Shown piece by piece: positions 35,940 to 44,833 of a stretch of 59,789 nucleotides of DNA (positions are counted from its first letter, which is position 1; every line of letters starts with the position of its first letter). This DNA comes from Bacillus mycoides. GTDB taxonomy: Bacteria; Bacillota; Bacilli; Bacillales; Bacillaceae_G. A model generated the notes under the pieces. That model was given only the letters and a program-made list of their open reading frames with translations. It searched no databases and was not told the DNA's origin. The translations under genes were made by a program, and so were the position numbers. Where the stretch lies: positions 1 through 59,789 of the forward strand of contig NZ_LXLV01000063.1 of assembly GCF_001757995.1 (NCBI RefSeq), given 5' to 3'.

Positions 35940-37292
35940 TCACTGCGTCACAAGTTCATGCTCTTCCAAAAATTTCGTGTTAAACTCACCTTTTACAAAA
36001 TCAGGATGATCTAGCAATTGCAAATGGAACGGGATTGTTGTATGTACGCCTTCAATGACAAATTCACTGAGCGCTCGCTTCATTTTTGCAATTGCCTCTT
36101 CACGCGTTTTTCCGTGAACAATTAATTTAGCAACCATCGAATCATAGAAAGGTGGTATTGAATATCCCGGATATACAGCTGAATCGACGCGAATACCAAA
36201 TCCGCCTGGTGGTAAGTACATTTCTACTTTACCTGGAGATGGCATGAATTTTTTGGCAGGGTTTTCCGCATTAATTCGACATTCCATTGCCCAACCATTA
36301 AATTGTACTTCTTCTTGCTGTAACGATAACTTTTCTCCAGAAGCAACAAGAATTTGTTCTTTAATTAAATCCATCCCTGTTACCATTTCAGTAACTGGAT
36401 GTTCAACTTGGATTCTCGTATTCATCTCCATGAAATAAAAGCTTTTCGTTTTATATTCATAAATAAACTCAACCGTACCAGCACCTGTATAATCAACCGC
36501 TACCGCCGCTTTAACTGCTGCGTCACCCATTTGCTTGCGAATATTCTCATCAAGTGCAGGTGATGGACTTTCTTCTAATAGTTTTTGCAGACGGCGCTGA
36601 ATTGTACAATCACGCTCTCCTAAATGAATGGCATTTCCATGTGTATCTGCCATTATTTGAATCTCAACATGGCGGAAATCTTCAACGTACTTCTCCAAGT
36701 ATACACCAGGGTTCCCAAAAGCGGTACTAGCTTCTTGCTGTGTAATTTGAATTCCTTTTACAAGCTCTTCTTCATGGCGCGCAACACGAATACCTTTTCC
36801 GCCGCCACCTGCAGTCGCTTTAATAATAACTGGATATCCAATTTGATTAGCAAGCTCGATCGCTTCTTCGGTATTTTTAATAATCCCTTGTGAACCTGGT
36901 ACAATCGGAACCCCTGCTTCTTTCATTGTATCACGTGCAACGTCTTTTGTGCCCATCTTTGAAATAGCTTCTGGGCTCGGGCCGATAAAAATCAAGTTAC
37001 ACTCACGGCATAATTCTGCAAAATCTGCATTCTCTGCTAAAAATCCATATCCCGGATGAATTGCATCACAACCTGTTAATTTCGCAACACTAATAATGTT
37101 CGTCAAATTCAAATAGCTTTCTTTTGAAATCGTTGGTCCAACACAATACGCTTCATCTGCAATTTGCACATGAAGTGACTCTTTGTCTGCTTCTGAATAA
37201 ATTGCAACTGTTTCAATATCCATTTCTTTACAAGCACGAATAATTCGTACAGCAATTTCCCCACGATTGGCTATTAATACTTTTTTTATCAT
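35940..37292 (-). CDS. accC: Acetyl-CoA carboxylase, biotin carboxylase subunit
   Basis: A 450-residue ATP-grasp enzyme that carboxylates biotin on AccB. Visible: [37 protein letters not shown], the ATP loop [15 protein letters not shown] (about residue 160), and [21 protein letters not shown] take the ATG at 37292, 8 nt after GGGAG, rather than the GTG at 37295. It acts with AccB and AccDA in the first step of fatty acid synthesis. Confidence 0.96.
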   Translation of the reverse strand: MIKKVLIANRGEIAVRIIRACKEMDIETVAIYSEADKESLHVQIADEAYCVGPTISKESYLNLTNIISVAKLTGCDAIHPGYGFLAENADFAELCRECNLIFIGPSPEAISKMGTKDVARDTMKEAGVPIVPGSQGIIKNTEEAIELANQIGYPVIIKATAGGGGKGIRVARHEEELVKGIQITQQEASTAFGNPGVYLEKYVEDFRHVEIQIMADTHGNAIHLGERDCTIQRRLQKLLEESPSPALDENIRKQMGDAAVKAAVAVDYTGAGTVEFIYEYKTKSFYFMEMNTRIQVEHPVTEMVTGMDLIKEQILVASGEKLSLQQEEVQFNGWAMECRINAENPAKKFMPSPGKVEMYLPPGGFGIRVDSAVYPGYSIPPFYDSMVAKLIVHGKTREEAIAKMKRALSEFVIEGVHTTIPFHLQLLDHPDFVKGEFNTKFLEEHELVTQ

Positions 37293-37308
37293 CACAAAGA
37301 CTCCCTTA

Positions 37309-37797
37309 TTACGCTTTTACAAGAAATAGCGGTTGTCCATACTCAACAAGCTGTCCGTTATTAACAAGAATTTCAACAATTTCGCCCTCTACATCTGCGT
37401 CAATTTCGTTAAATAATTTCATAGCTTCAACAATACATACGATAGAATCTTTCGATACTCTGTCCCCAACACTTACATATTGAGGTGTATCAGGCGAAGA
37501 CGAGGAATAAAATGTCCCTACCATCGGTGATGTGATTTTATGTAGGTTTTCATTTTGAACAGCTGTCTTCTCTTCTTGTTTTGGCGCTTCTACTTGCGCT
37601 GCCGCTACTGCTGTTTCTACTTCGACAGATGCTGCCGGCTGTACTACCTGTTTCGTTACCGGTGCTTGCACAGTAACTACTTCATTACCACGTTTTTTCA
37701 TTTTGATTGTTGTACCGTCTTTTTTGTATTCAAATTCATCAATATTAGAGCTATCAATTAATTTAATTAATTCACGAACTTCTTGAATTTTAAACAT
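37309..37797 (-). CDS. accB: Acetyl-CoA carboxylase, biotin carboxyl carrier protein
   Basis: A 162-residue protein: N-terminal part (about 1-40), an Ala/Val/Pro/Glu-rich mobile linker (about 42-85), then the biotinyl domain with Lys127 in [10 protein letters not shown]. The start ATG is 10 nt after GGAG. The leader is long (about 230 nt from the predicted promoter) and a FapR-like palindrome overlaps the -10 element. Confidence 0.95.
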   Translation of the reverse strand: MFKIQEVRELIKLIDSSNIDEFEYKKDGTTIKMKKRGNEVVTVQAPVTKQVVQPAASVEVETAVAAAQVEAPKQEEKTAVQNENLHKITSPMVGTFYSSSSPDTPQYVSVGDRVSKDSIVCIVEAMKLFNEIDADVEGEIVEILVNNGQLVEYGQPLFLVKA

Positions 37798-38019
37798 GTA
37801 AAATCCACTCCCATACTCTTGTTTGTCCCGTTTTTACAGATTGGCATCAAACTGATTTACTGTAAAAATACGATGTATTCTATTAGAAAATTTATTCCTA
37901 TGACATTTACTAATAGAAATATTTACTATTCCCATCTTACGCTAAATTTTTTAAACATTCCAATTTATATTTCTTTATTATAAATCGAAACTCCTGTAAA
38001 AATATTATTCCACCAAAAA
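37798..38019 (-). other. Long untranslated leader of accB
   Basis: About 220 AT-rich nt between the predicted promoter and accB. Partial repeats such as TATTAGTAAATGTCATAGG and TCTAATAGAA could pair. I do not recognise a known riboswitch class. Confidence 0.4.
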
Positions 38020-38038
38020 ATTATTACCTAGTAATAAT
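38020..38038. promoter_or_regulatory. FapR-like operator at the accB promoter
   Basis: ATTATTACCTAGTAATAAT: arms ATTATTAC/GTAATAAT (8 bp) around CTA. It resembles the TTAGTACC...GTACTAA-type box of the malonyl-CoA sensor FapR and overlaps the -10 element, as expected for a repressor site. Confidence 0.5.
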
Positions 38039-38063
38039 ACCAAGTTTCACACAAAATTGGCAA
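38034..38063 (-). promoter_or_regulatory. sigma-A promoter of accBC
   Basis: On the minus strand TTGCCA (38063-38058) and TATTAT (38039-38034) are 18 nt apart. Confidence 0.55.
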
Positions 38064-38268
38064 GACCACTTCCTAAAAAACATTCTTTACTTTTTCAAAA
38101 CTGTACAGTGTAACAACATAATTCCCTCAGAATTCTTCATTTTATCTACGGTGAAAAAACATATTTTTACCAAATATTATTTTTTTGTTTACGTGCCGTT
38201 CATTCTTCCTTCATAAAAGAATAGTATGTTCAAAGTGTAGAAAATTTATTGTAGTGAGGTGCGGACAT
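38064..38268. other. Divergent intergenic region upstream of accB and the 65-aa ORF
   Basis: AT-rich. Weak inverted repeat GGTGAAAAA/TTTTTACC at 38150-38171. No supported gene; the promoter of the plus-strand ORF is not obvious. Confidence 0.35.
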
Positions 38269-38466
38269 ATGATATGGCTCATCCTGTTCTTGCCTGCCGT
38301 AGTGATTTGGGCACTGGTCCTCTTCATCCACGTCAAATCTGGAAAAAGTAATCACCATCATCATGAACCATTAATCTTTTACTCACAGCGTATTTCCCCG
38401 TTTCCAATTGAAAATACTAAATACAATTGCAAAGATGACATAGAAAAAAGCTATCGAAAACGATAG
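38269..38466 (+). CDS. Small membrane protein of unknown function
   Basis: A 65-residue ORF starting MIWLILFLPAVVIWALVLFI, one N-terminal transmembrane helix (residues 2-21). A polar tail with a HHHH cluster (about residues 29-32) follows and a basic end SYRKR. GAGGTG lies 7 nt before the ATG. The last codons run into a perfect terminator stem, so the C-terminus is partly dictated by that hairpin. It is divergent from accB. I do not recognise it. The His cluster could bind metal, but this is speculation. Confidence 0.6.
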   Translation: MIWLILFLPAVVIWALVLFIHVKSGKSNHHHHEPLIFYSQRISPFPIENTKYNCKDDIEKSYRKR

Positions 38467-38472
38467 CTTTTT
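38445..38472 (+). terminator. terminator of the 65-aa ORF
   Basis: AAAAAGCTATCG/CGATAGCTTTTT (12 bp) around AAAA; its left arm encodes the end of the ORF. Confidence 0.8.
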
Positions 38473-38551
38473 CTATTATTCTTTTATCTAATTTGAAGTA
38501 CAAACACCTATTATAATTAAACCGCATTAACATGCTAATTAAAGTTTCACT

Positions 38552-39208
38552 TTATTTTACTGATGGATCAAATTTTACACCTACATCTTTTGAACCACCT
38601 TCACTTCTTACTAGCTGAATAATTTTATTCGCTTCTTTTTGTGAATGCTTTGCCGATTTAACTGTTACTTTAATGTCAGTTCCATCAGCTCTTACAAGAG
38701 CATCTTTATATCCACCTTGAGATTTAATCACTGTCTCAAGTAATTGTTGCTTCGTTTCCATTGTAGTGATTGCATCAAGATTATCTTTCGCTTTACTCTT
38801 TTCTTCTGCTGAAGATTTTGATGACTTCATTACATTTTGTAACTTTTCTTTCGCTACACTACGCTGATCTTCCATTTGCATACGTAACGCTGTGAAATTC
38901 TCATCGCTTGATTGAACTGTTACGCTAGCCTCTTTTTTACTTGTTTCTTTTTTGTCATTCTCTTTTTTGTCTGTTTCTTTATTTGTAGTTTCCTTGCTTG
39001 TATTTTCTTTTGTTGTCTCTTTATTTGTAGTTTCTTTCGTTGTTTCTTTTGTAACTGCTTTATCAGCACCTTGCTTTTCTTGTCCCATCTTTTCACCCGT
39101 TGCCGGTGTTGCTGTATTCATTTTATCAGGAGTTGTCACATAATAAACAGATAGCACAACCACTAAACTTAACATCGTTAATAGCCAAACCGTTTGTTTT
39201 TTCAACAC
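38552..39208 (-). CDS. spoIIIAH: SpoIIIAH
   Basis: A 218-residue mother-cell protein with one transmembrane helix (about residues 8-25). Its C-terminal YscJ/FliF-like domain (about 100-215) meets forespore SpoIIQ to join the two membranes during engulfment. The domain ends with VTVKSAKHSQKEANKIIQLV. Between helix and domain lies a low-complexity linker (about residues 50-95) of tandem KETTNKET-like units. Last gene of the spoIIIA operon; no clear terminator directly after, but a short repeat fragment lies at 38536-38556. Confidence 0.95.
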   Translation of the reverse strand: MLKKQTVWLLTMLSLVVVLSVYYVTTPDKMNTATPATGEKMGQEKQGADKAVTKETTKETTNKETTKENTSKETTNKETDKKENDKKETSKKEASVTVQSSDENFTALRMQMEDQRSVAKEKLQNVMKSSKSSAEEKSKAKDNLDAITTMETKQQLLETVIKSQGGYKDALVRADGTDIKVTVKSAKHSQKEANKIIQLVRSEGGSKDVGVKFDPSVK

Positions 39209-39223
39209 TTTATTTCCTCCCTA

Positions 39224-39886
39224 TCAATTTTTCGGTGATACTGAAACGCGATGAGCTGGTACATCTAATAATCGCGTCACAGCTTCTTTTACCATTGCTT
39301 TTATTTGTATATTATCCACTCCCTTTGCTACGACCAGAACACCTCGTACTTTCGGTTTCTCTGTTCGCAAAACAATTGGAGTTTCTTTATCACCTTCACG
39401 TATAATGACGGTCTTTTCATCAAGAGACTCGTCCTCTACTTCCCTTTTACCGCCTGCTTTATCAGTTTCACCTGTCGTTTGTGAACGTTTTACTGTATTT
39501 TTCTCGAGTATTTTTTCTTCAGATGAATCTAAGTTCACTTTAATAGTTACGTCTTTTACTCCGGCTATTTCTTCTAAAGAAGCTTTCAATTCTTGTTCAT
39601 ACGCTTTTTCATATTTTTCTACATTGGACATATTATCATTGTTTTTTTGACCGAAAGTTGGTACGTCTTTATCTTGGCTTTGACTTGTTTTTTCTTTAAA
39701 CACAGGTACTTCTTCTTTTTTAGGGGATAAGAAATTACTAGAAAACATAAGCGCAATCCCAAGTATAAGTAGGACAAGCAAAAACTTAGGTGTTACCTTT
39801 TTCCCCTTCTCATTATTTTCTTTTTCATCCCCATTTAATAGGTTTCGAAAAAATGAGAACCTCGAATTTTTATCTTTATTGTCCAT
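39224..39886 (-). CDS. spoIIIAG: SpoIIIAG
   Basis: A 220-residue ring-forming component of the SpoIIIA-SpoIIQ channel. One transmembrane helix (about residues 30-48) and an extracellular domain with EEIAGVKDVTIKVNLDSSEE, a variable insert, and VRGVLVVAKGVDNIQIKAMV near the end. Its start overlaps the spoIIIAF end by 11 nt. Confidence 0.94.
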   Translation of the reverse strand: MDNKDKNSRFSFFRNLLNGDEKENNEKGKKVTPKFLLVLLILGIALMFSSNFLSPKKEEVPVFKEKTSQSQDKDVPTFGQKNNDNMSNVEKYEKAYEQELKASLEEIAGVKDVTIKVNLDSSEEKILEKNTVKRSQTTGETDKAGGKREVEDESLDEKTVIIREGDKETPIVLRTEKPKVRGVLVVAKGVDNIQIKAMVKEAVTRLLDVPAHRVSVSPKN

Positions 39887-40517
39887 TTACGCTACCTGTC
39901 CTCCCTTCCATCTGAACTTGGATTTGTTTATCCTCTAGTTGCCACCTGCTTGAAAAGAAATCTTTCATTTCTACATTCGTTTCTTCTATTTTTTTTGGAG
40001 GTTCTTGCATATTAATTTCAATTGGCTTTACTGTTTCGATTGCATCATTTTTACTACGTTCTTTTTCTTTCAACGTCACAACAACAGATTGAATATCTTT
40101 CGCTGACTTTACTTCTTCTGCATGTTCCACTGCGACTATTTGTATTTCAGAGACTGTCATACCATACTTTTTCTCAAACTCTTTTCCTACGTCTTTTTTC
40201 ATTTTGGTAGCCATCTCTTCTAAACTATATGCACGTGTTAGAGCTTGTATTTCTTTTTTCTTCGAATCTATCGAATTTTTTACAGATCCATCTGCTACGT
40301 ACTTTTCTTCATTGAAATTTGCGATAACTTCATTTACATCTGTTTGTAACAACTTAAATAGAGGCGTTAAAATTAATACGACTAACAATAGACTTACAAC
40401 GAATTTAACGTACTTTTGCAAATTTGAATTTGGAAGAATAAGATGAAGCATTGTCGCTAAGAGTAAAAAAACGATAATATTTCTAATCCACTCTGTAACA
40501 AATTGCACACTCTTCAC
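39876..40517 (-). CDS. spoIIIAF: SpoIIIAF
   Basis: A 213-residue channel component with two N-terminal transmembrane helices (about residues 10-30 and 34-55) and a C-terminal ring-building fold of the SpoIIIAG/AH type (about 85-170). Follows spoIIIAE after 3 nt and overlaps spoIIIAG. Confidence 0.93.
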   Translation of the reverse strand: MKSVQFVTEWIRNIIVFLLLATMLHLILPNSNLQKYVKFVVSLLLVVLILTPLFKLLQTDVNEVIANFNEEKYVADGSVKNSIDSKKKEIQALTRAYSLEEMATKMKKDVGKEFEKKYGMTVSEIQIVAVEHAEEVKSAKDIQSVVVTLKEKERSKNDAIETVKPIEINMQEPPKKIEETNVEMKDFFSSRWQLEDKQIQVQMEGRTGSVNGQ

Positions 40518-40520
40518 CTC

Positions 40521-41693
40521 CTACCGCATCATGAGAGTAATGTTCCCGGCAGCAATAATAATTGTGATACTTAAAAAGAACATAAATGATACGATAGCTA
40601 AGCAAGCAAATACGTAAATGATACTTCGTCCAATGATATCTAAACATTGAATAATTGCTCCTCCGCCTACTGGTTGCAATACTGCTGCTGCGAATTTATA
40701 AATAAACGCGATACAAAAAATTTGAATCGCTGGGAAAGCGACAATTAAGCATAAAATAACGAGCCCGATAATTCCGACTGTGTTTTTTAATAATCCAGAT
40801 GCACTAATAACAGTATCCGCTGCCTCAGTAAACATCCTTCCTACTACAGGAATGAAGTTTCCTGTTACAAATTTAGCCGTTTTCACAGCTATACCATCAG
40901 CAACGGCTGACGCTGTTCCCTGTACAGATAATACGCCTAAAAAAATCGTCAAAAAGATACCAATAATCCCAACACTAACGTTTTGCAAAAGCTTGGACAA
41001 TTTCGTAACTTTATATTGATCACTCATCGTACTTACAATACTTAATATAGTTGCAAGTAATAAAAGTGGTAGAACGATATAGTTCATAAGAAGCCCACTC
41101 GTATTCATTAAGAAAATGATGATTGGATGAAAAAATGATACAGAAACAACACCGCCGCCTGTTGCTATGAGTGCGAGTAAAATTGGTAATAACGCTAGTA
41201 TGAAATCTACCATTGTTTGTATCGTCTCTCTTGCATATGTCATGACGACATAAAAACTATTTAAAGCGAAAATAATAAGTACCATGTATACGACTGCATC
41301 CGCGATTTTACTCACGCTACTCTTTGAAAAAGCAGATTGCAACGATTGCAGCAATGCACTGAAAATCGTGAGCATAATGAGCGTTCCAAGTAACTTTCCA
41401 TTTGCAACAAGCTCGTGAAATAAATATTTTAGTAGACCTATCATCCACTCTTTTATGGAGAACTCTTTTTCTCCCTTTACAAACTCCATAAAGCTTCCTT
41501 TTTGACTCTCTGGTAAATAGCCTCCATACTTTGTAACAAGCCCGTCCCAAAATTGCTTCACATCTTCAATTCCGAGCTTATCCAATTGTTGATCAACGAC
41601 GTTTGTTTCTATAGGAGAAGCTTGTACAACAATCGGTAAAGAAAAGAAAAGGAAGCAAGCAAATAGTAGCTTAGCTCCAAACTTCCTCAACAT
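40521..41693 (-). CDS. spoIIIAE: SpoIIIAE
   Basis: A 390-residue polytopic membrane protein with a signal-like N-terminus (residues 7-25) and about eight helices. It is the main transmembrane part of the mother-cell SpoIIIA apparatus. Sequence includes MVDFILALLPILLALIATGG and GGGAIIQCLDIIGRSIIYVF. Confidence 0.94.
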   Translation of the reverse strand: MLRKFGAKLLFACFLFFSLPIVVQASPIETNVVDQQLDKLGIEDVKQFWDGLVTKYGGYLPESQKGSFMEFVKGEKEFSIKEWMIGLLKYLFHELVANGKLLGTLIMLTIFSALLQSLQSAFSKSSVSKIADAVVYMVLIIFALNSFYVVMTYARETIQTMVDFILALLPILLALIATGGGVVSVSFFHPIIIFLMNTSGLLMNYIVLPLLLLATILSIVSTMSDQYKVTKLSKLLQNVSVGIIGIFLTIFLGVLSVQGTASAVADGIAVKTAKFVTGNFIPVVGRMFTEAADTVISASGLLKNTVGIIGLVILCLIVAFPAIQIFCIAFIYKFAAAVLQPVGGGAIIQCLDIIGRSIIYVFACLAIVSFMFFLSITIIIAAGNITLMMR

Positions 41694-41703
41694 TCACTCC
41701 CCC

Positions 41704-42096
41704 TTATCCCGTAGGTAAAAAACCGAGAATTGTTTCAATTACAACCGTCAAAATAGGAATTGCCATGACGAGAATTAAGATTTTCCCAGCTAATTCAATT
41801 TTCGAAGCGATTGCACCTTGACCAGCATCCTTTGTAATTTGCGCACCAAACTCAGCGATATAAGCAATCCCTATAATTTTCAATAACGTTTCTACATATA
41901 CGTTGCTAACTTTCGCTTCACTCGCCACTCTCTCAATCATTTGTAAAATAGAATGAATTTGATCGATTAAGAGAAGAAACATCATGCTACCAATGAACAC
42001 AATAAATAACGATGTAATACTAGACTTATGCTGGTTTAAAACAGCAGCTAAAAATGTAGCAACGAGGCCTAATCCGACAATTTGTATAATTTCGAT
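41704..42096 (-). CDS. spoIIIAD: SpoIIIAD (non-canonical ATC start proposed)
   Basis: A small membrane protein of the SpoIIIA complex, with LLKIIGIAYIAEFGAQITKD and IELAGKILILVMAIPILTVV. The conserved N-terminus IEIIQIVGLGLVATFLAAVL lies upstream of the first canonical start, GTG at 42000, which would leave only 98 residues. In frame from the spoIIIAC stop I find no ATG, GTG, TTG or CTG before that GTG. AGGAGG stands 8 nt before an ATC (42096-42094), which gives 130 residues, the usual family length. ATT at 42090 is the alternative. Start confidence is moderate, gene identity high. Confidence 0.85.
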   Translation of the reverse strand: MEIIQIVGLGLVATFLAAVLNQHKSSITSLFIVFIGSMMFLLLIDQIHSILQMIERVASEAKVSNVYVETLLKIIGIAYIAEFGAQITKDAGQGAIASKIELAGKILILVMAIPILTVVIETILGFLPTG

Positions 42097-42110
42097 TCGA
42101 ACCGCCTCCT

Positions 42111-42314
42111 TTACTGGAAGAGAAAGACACTTTTAATCTTGTCGAATAGAGTATTAATTAAAAATGCAACATGAAACAAAATAACGACAAAACCGACAAG
42201 GATAACCCAATTTGCAATATCCTCTCGCTTTAATTCTTTTAATACAGTATGAATGAAAGCTAAAACAATGCCGATTCCGGCGATTTGAAATATTAATCCA
42301 ACATCAATGGACAT
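42111..42314 (-). CDS. spoIIIAC: SpoIIIAC
   Basis: A 67-residue membrane protein with two helices, MSIDVGLIFQIAGIGIVLAF at the start and DKIKSVFLFQ at the end, as in B. subtilis. The start ATG at 42314 follows GGGGGGAG. A frame extending to 42449 runs back into spoIIIAB and is not coding. It pairs with SpoIIIAD in the membrane part of the channel. Confidence 0.93.
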   Translation of the reverse strand: MSIDVGLIFQIAGIGIVLAFIHTVLKELKREDIANWVILVGFVVILFHVAFLINTLFDKIKSVFLFQ

Positions 42315-42328
42315 CGCCTTTCTCCCCC

Positions 42329-42844
42329 CTATAGCAGTAAAATTACGATAAGTAGCCCTGCTAGTACCCCTAAACTCTTTATCATTTTTTCGTATTGTAG
42401 TTGTAATGCTTTCGCTTCTCCTTCTTCTCTCTCCAAATGTGTAATACATAAGCGAATATGTTTTTGCTGTGATTCACGATCATGTTGTCCAAGTGTTTCA
42501 CCAAATTGTTGCAGTATTTCATACTCGGTTTGTTTAAACGCCGTTAACGTCCAGTTCTCCTTCAAACTATCAATCCAAGCTTCTCTAACTGTTTGCTCCC
42601 CGTCCTCTAGCCGTTTCGAAAAGCTTTGAAATATCCAATTTAATGGCTTCGGCATTTGTTTGACTAAACGCTCTGCAGCCTCAGATAACGGCGTGTGTCC
42701 ATACATAATTTCAGCTTCTAATGATTGCAATGCTGCCTTCAATAACCTAAGTTGCCGCGGTCTCTCACTGTACCTTTTAGCGTATGAAAATCCAAAAAAG
42801 GTGCTAACAGCAACTATTAATACCGCACCAAATATTTTCACCAT
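42329..42844 (-). CDS. spoIIIAB: SpoIIIAB
   Basis: A 171-residue protein with a membrane helix at each end (about residues 3-20 and 150-170) and a soluble helical domain between. RQLRLLKAALQSLEAEIMYG is the family hallmark. It is a GspF-like partner of the ATPase SpoIIIAA. Start overlaps the spoIIIAA end by 7 nt. Confidence 0.94.
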   Translation of the reverse strand: MVKIFGAVLIVAVSTFFGFSYAKRYSERPRQLRLLKAALQSLEAEIMYGHTPLSEAAERLVKQMPKPLNWIFQSFSKRLEDGEQTVREAWIDSLKENWTLTAFKQTEYEILQQFGETLGQHDRESQQKHIRLCITHLEREEGEAKALQLQYEKMIKSLGVLAGLLIVILLL

Positions 42845-43764
42845 ACGCCTTGAGCCTTTCTATGAGGTAATACTGATTTTCCATATTTATCTTTCACTTG
42901 CATAACCGTTCCTGGCCCTCTCGCTTTTGACAATTCCACAAACCGATCAAATACACCAAGTTCCAGCACCGCCTGTAACGATGGACGTTTCACAACATCA
43001 TCATAAGAAAATCCGTGTGCACTTATAAAAAGCTGAACGCCGGCATGCACGGCCTCCATAATCGCTTCACTATCTTCTTTACGTCCAATTTCGTCTACGA
43101 TTAATATGTCTGGGCTCATAGAACGAATCATCATCATCATTCCTTCAGCTTTTGGACAAGCGTCTAATACATCTACTCGCGTGCCAAAGTCATATTGTGG
43201 GATTCCTTTCACACAGCCCGCAATTTCTGATCGTTCATCAACAATCCCCACTTTACATGAAGGGATTTTCGAAGCACTTACACCTTGACTCATACAGCGT
43301 GCTACATCTCTTAAAAGTGTTGTTTTCCCCGTTTGCGGTGGACCTATTACCATCGTGTTTAACCATCGTGATTCATAAAGATATGGCAGGAGCGGCTCAG
43401 CAATCCCTATTTTTTGACGGGCAATACGAATATTAAAAGAAGAGACATCCCGAATCATTTTCACTGCACTTTTTTCTGTAATGACTTTTCCAGCTAGACC
43501 AATTCTATGTCCTCCTCGCAGTGTCACATATCCACGTTTCAATTCTTCTTCCATCGTATAAATTGAGAATTGACTTAATTTATTCAATAAATGGATTGCA
43601 TCTTCCGCTGTAGCGATATAGTCATAGAAAAACACTTCTCCATGTGCGATACACTCTAGTGGCCTTCCAATTCGAACACGAATTTCCTCTAGAGTATCGT
43701 ATTGTTTACAGCCTTCAACTAACTGTCTCATCGTTTTCGGTAAAACTTCTAATACTTCTTTCAT
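42838..43764 (-). CDS. spoIIIAA: SpoIIIAA ATPase
   Basis: A 308-residue secretion-type ATPase, first gene of the spoIIIA operon. Walker A GPPQTGKTTLL (about residue 140), Walker B DILIVDEIGRKED (about 214), and ISAHGFSYDDV as sensor. It is thought to drive or support the mother-cell to forespore channel. In B. subtilis the operon is under sigma-E; I could not find a convincing sigma-E site. Confidence 0.95.
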   Translation of the reverse strand: MKEVLEVLPKTMRQLVEGCKQYDTLEEIRVRIGRPLECIAHGEVFFYDYIATAEDAIHLLNKLSQFSIYTMEEELKRGYVTLRGGHRIGLAGKVITEKSAVKMIRDVSSFNIRIARQKIGIAEPLLPYLYESRWLNTMVIGPPQTGKTTLLRDVARCMSQGVSASKIPSCKVGIVDERSEIAGCVKGIPQYDFGTRVDVLDACPKAEGMMMMIRSMSPDILIVDEIGRKEDSEAIMEAVHAGVQLFISAHGFSYDDVVKRPSLQAVLELGVFDRFVELSKARGPGTVMQVKDKYGKSVLPHRKAQGVW

Positions 43765-43791
43765 AAGCTTCTCCCCACTATACTCGACTTA

Positions 43792-44073
43792 CTATTTCAA
43801 CAACGCGATAAAAATGCAGCCAATTCCAAGCGCTAGAAAAAAGAGTTTCAAGAAAGAAATCTCACTTGCTACACTCGCTATGCCAATTGTCATTGTTAAA
43901 ATTAATACGGTCGGTCCAACAAACGCCAACATACCATTTATAAACAATGCTTTCTTCGCATCATTCACGTAAAGCATAAGCAAAGCGGCGAATATTTCCG
44001 CGCTGCCTGAAAACAACCGAAGTAACCCCATAACAAGCACGGATGTTTCCATTGCCGCTAGCCACTGTTTCAT
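43792..44073 (-). CDS. yqhV: DUF2619 membrane protein YqhV
   Basis: A 93-residue protein with about three hydrophobic helices; MKQWLAAMETSVLVMGLLRL starts it and LRLFSGSAEIFAALLMLYVN is the family core. B. subtilis yqhV lies directly upstream of spoIIIAA in the same way. I choose the ATG at 44073, 5 nt after AAGGTG; the longer frame to 44136 lacks a ribosome site. Probably transcribed in the mother cell with spoIIIA. Confidence 0.82.
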   Translation of the reverse strand: MKQWLAAMETSVLVMGLLRLFSGSAEIFAALLMLYVNDAKKALFINGMLAFVGPTVLILTMTIGIASVASEISFLKLFFLALGIGCIFIALLK

Positions 44074-44254
44074 TCTCCCACCTTCTCCCATAACAGTTAC
44101 TACTTCCTTATTCTGAAAAAGAATATATTTGTACAACCATATGCAGAGGTTGTCTATTTCAGAAGTAAAAACATAATTTTTCTCTATCGACTTTATTAAA
44201 AACTGAATATTCTTATTAATTTATGGTATATTTAATAGAAAAGGAGCATAGAAG

Positions 44255-44833
44255 ATGAAGCAAGTTACTTTATTACCACTCGATTTACGATATGCAAATG
44301 TGCTTTTTGAACTATCAAGCAATCCGCATGTAAAAAATGCATTAGGGATAAAAGTAGAATCAGTGGAAGATACAAAGGCATTCATTCTTTTTACAATTGG
44401 AGAGGAACGAAAAAAACACTCCTTATCAAGAGTGATTGTAAGTGAGGAAAATGAAATAATTGGCCTCACGACACTTAAACATATTAATTACGAACAAAAG
44501 CACTCACATATTGGAAGTTGGATTGGCTATCAATATTGGGGAAGAGGATATAACGAAGCTGCTAAAAAAGAGATCTTTAAAATCGCTTTTTTAGACTTGC
44601 AACTTACATACGTATTTGCCGGCGCTAAAACGACTAACATTCGCTCTTTAAAAGCACAAGAGAAACTACCTTACATTTCATTACATGTGGAAAAACAATT
44701 TCCAGACGTACATGCTGCTTTGGAGAAAGAAGTAAAATCACCTTGCGTACTGCATGTTGTATCATACGAAAAATTTTCAAATTGGTTGAAAGTACAAAAT
44801 GAGGGGAGAAAATATGAAGGGATTGAAAATTAG
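44255..44833 (+). CDS. GNAT-family acetyltransferase
   Basis: A 192-residue protein of the RimJ/RimL fold. The acetyl-CoA region is SWIGYQYWGRGYNEAAKKEI (about residues 88-107), then FAGAKTTNIRSLKAQEKL. The late LPYISLHVEKQFPDVHAALE is less usual. AAAGGAGC precedes the ATG. The end overlaps the next gene by 20 nt, so the two are coupled. The substrate is unknown. Confidence 0.75.
   Translation: MKQVTLLPLDLRYANVLFELSSNPHVKNALGIKVESVEDTKAFILFTIGEERKKHSLSRVIVSEENEIIGLTTLKHINYEQKHSHIGSWIGYQYWGRGYNEAAKKEIFKIAFLDLQLTYVFAGAKTTNIRSLKAQEKLPYISLHVEKQFPDVHAALEKEVKSPCVLHVVSYEKFSNWLKVQNEGRKYEGIEN

Noticed and set aside
37798-38019. T-box or other known riboswitch in the accB leader
   Set aside because: No T-box (TGGNACCGCG-like) sequence and no terminator/antiterminator pair near the gene.
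42111-42449. 112-residue extended SpoIIIAC
   Set aside because: The extra 45 residues overlap spoIIIAB in another frame and lack family similarity; the ATG at 42314 has a strong ribosome site.
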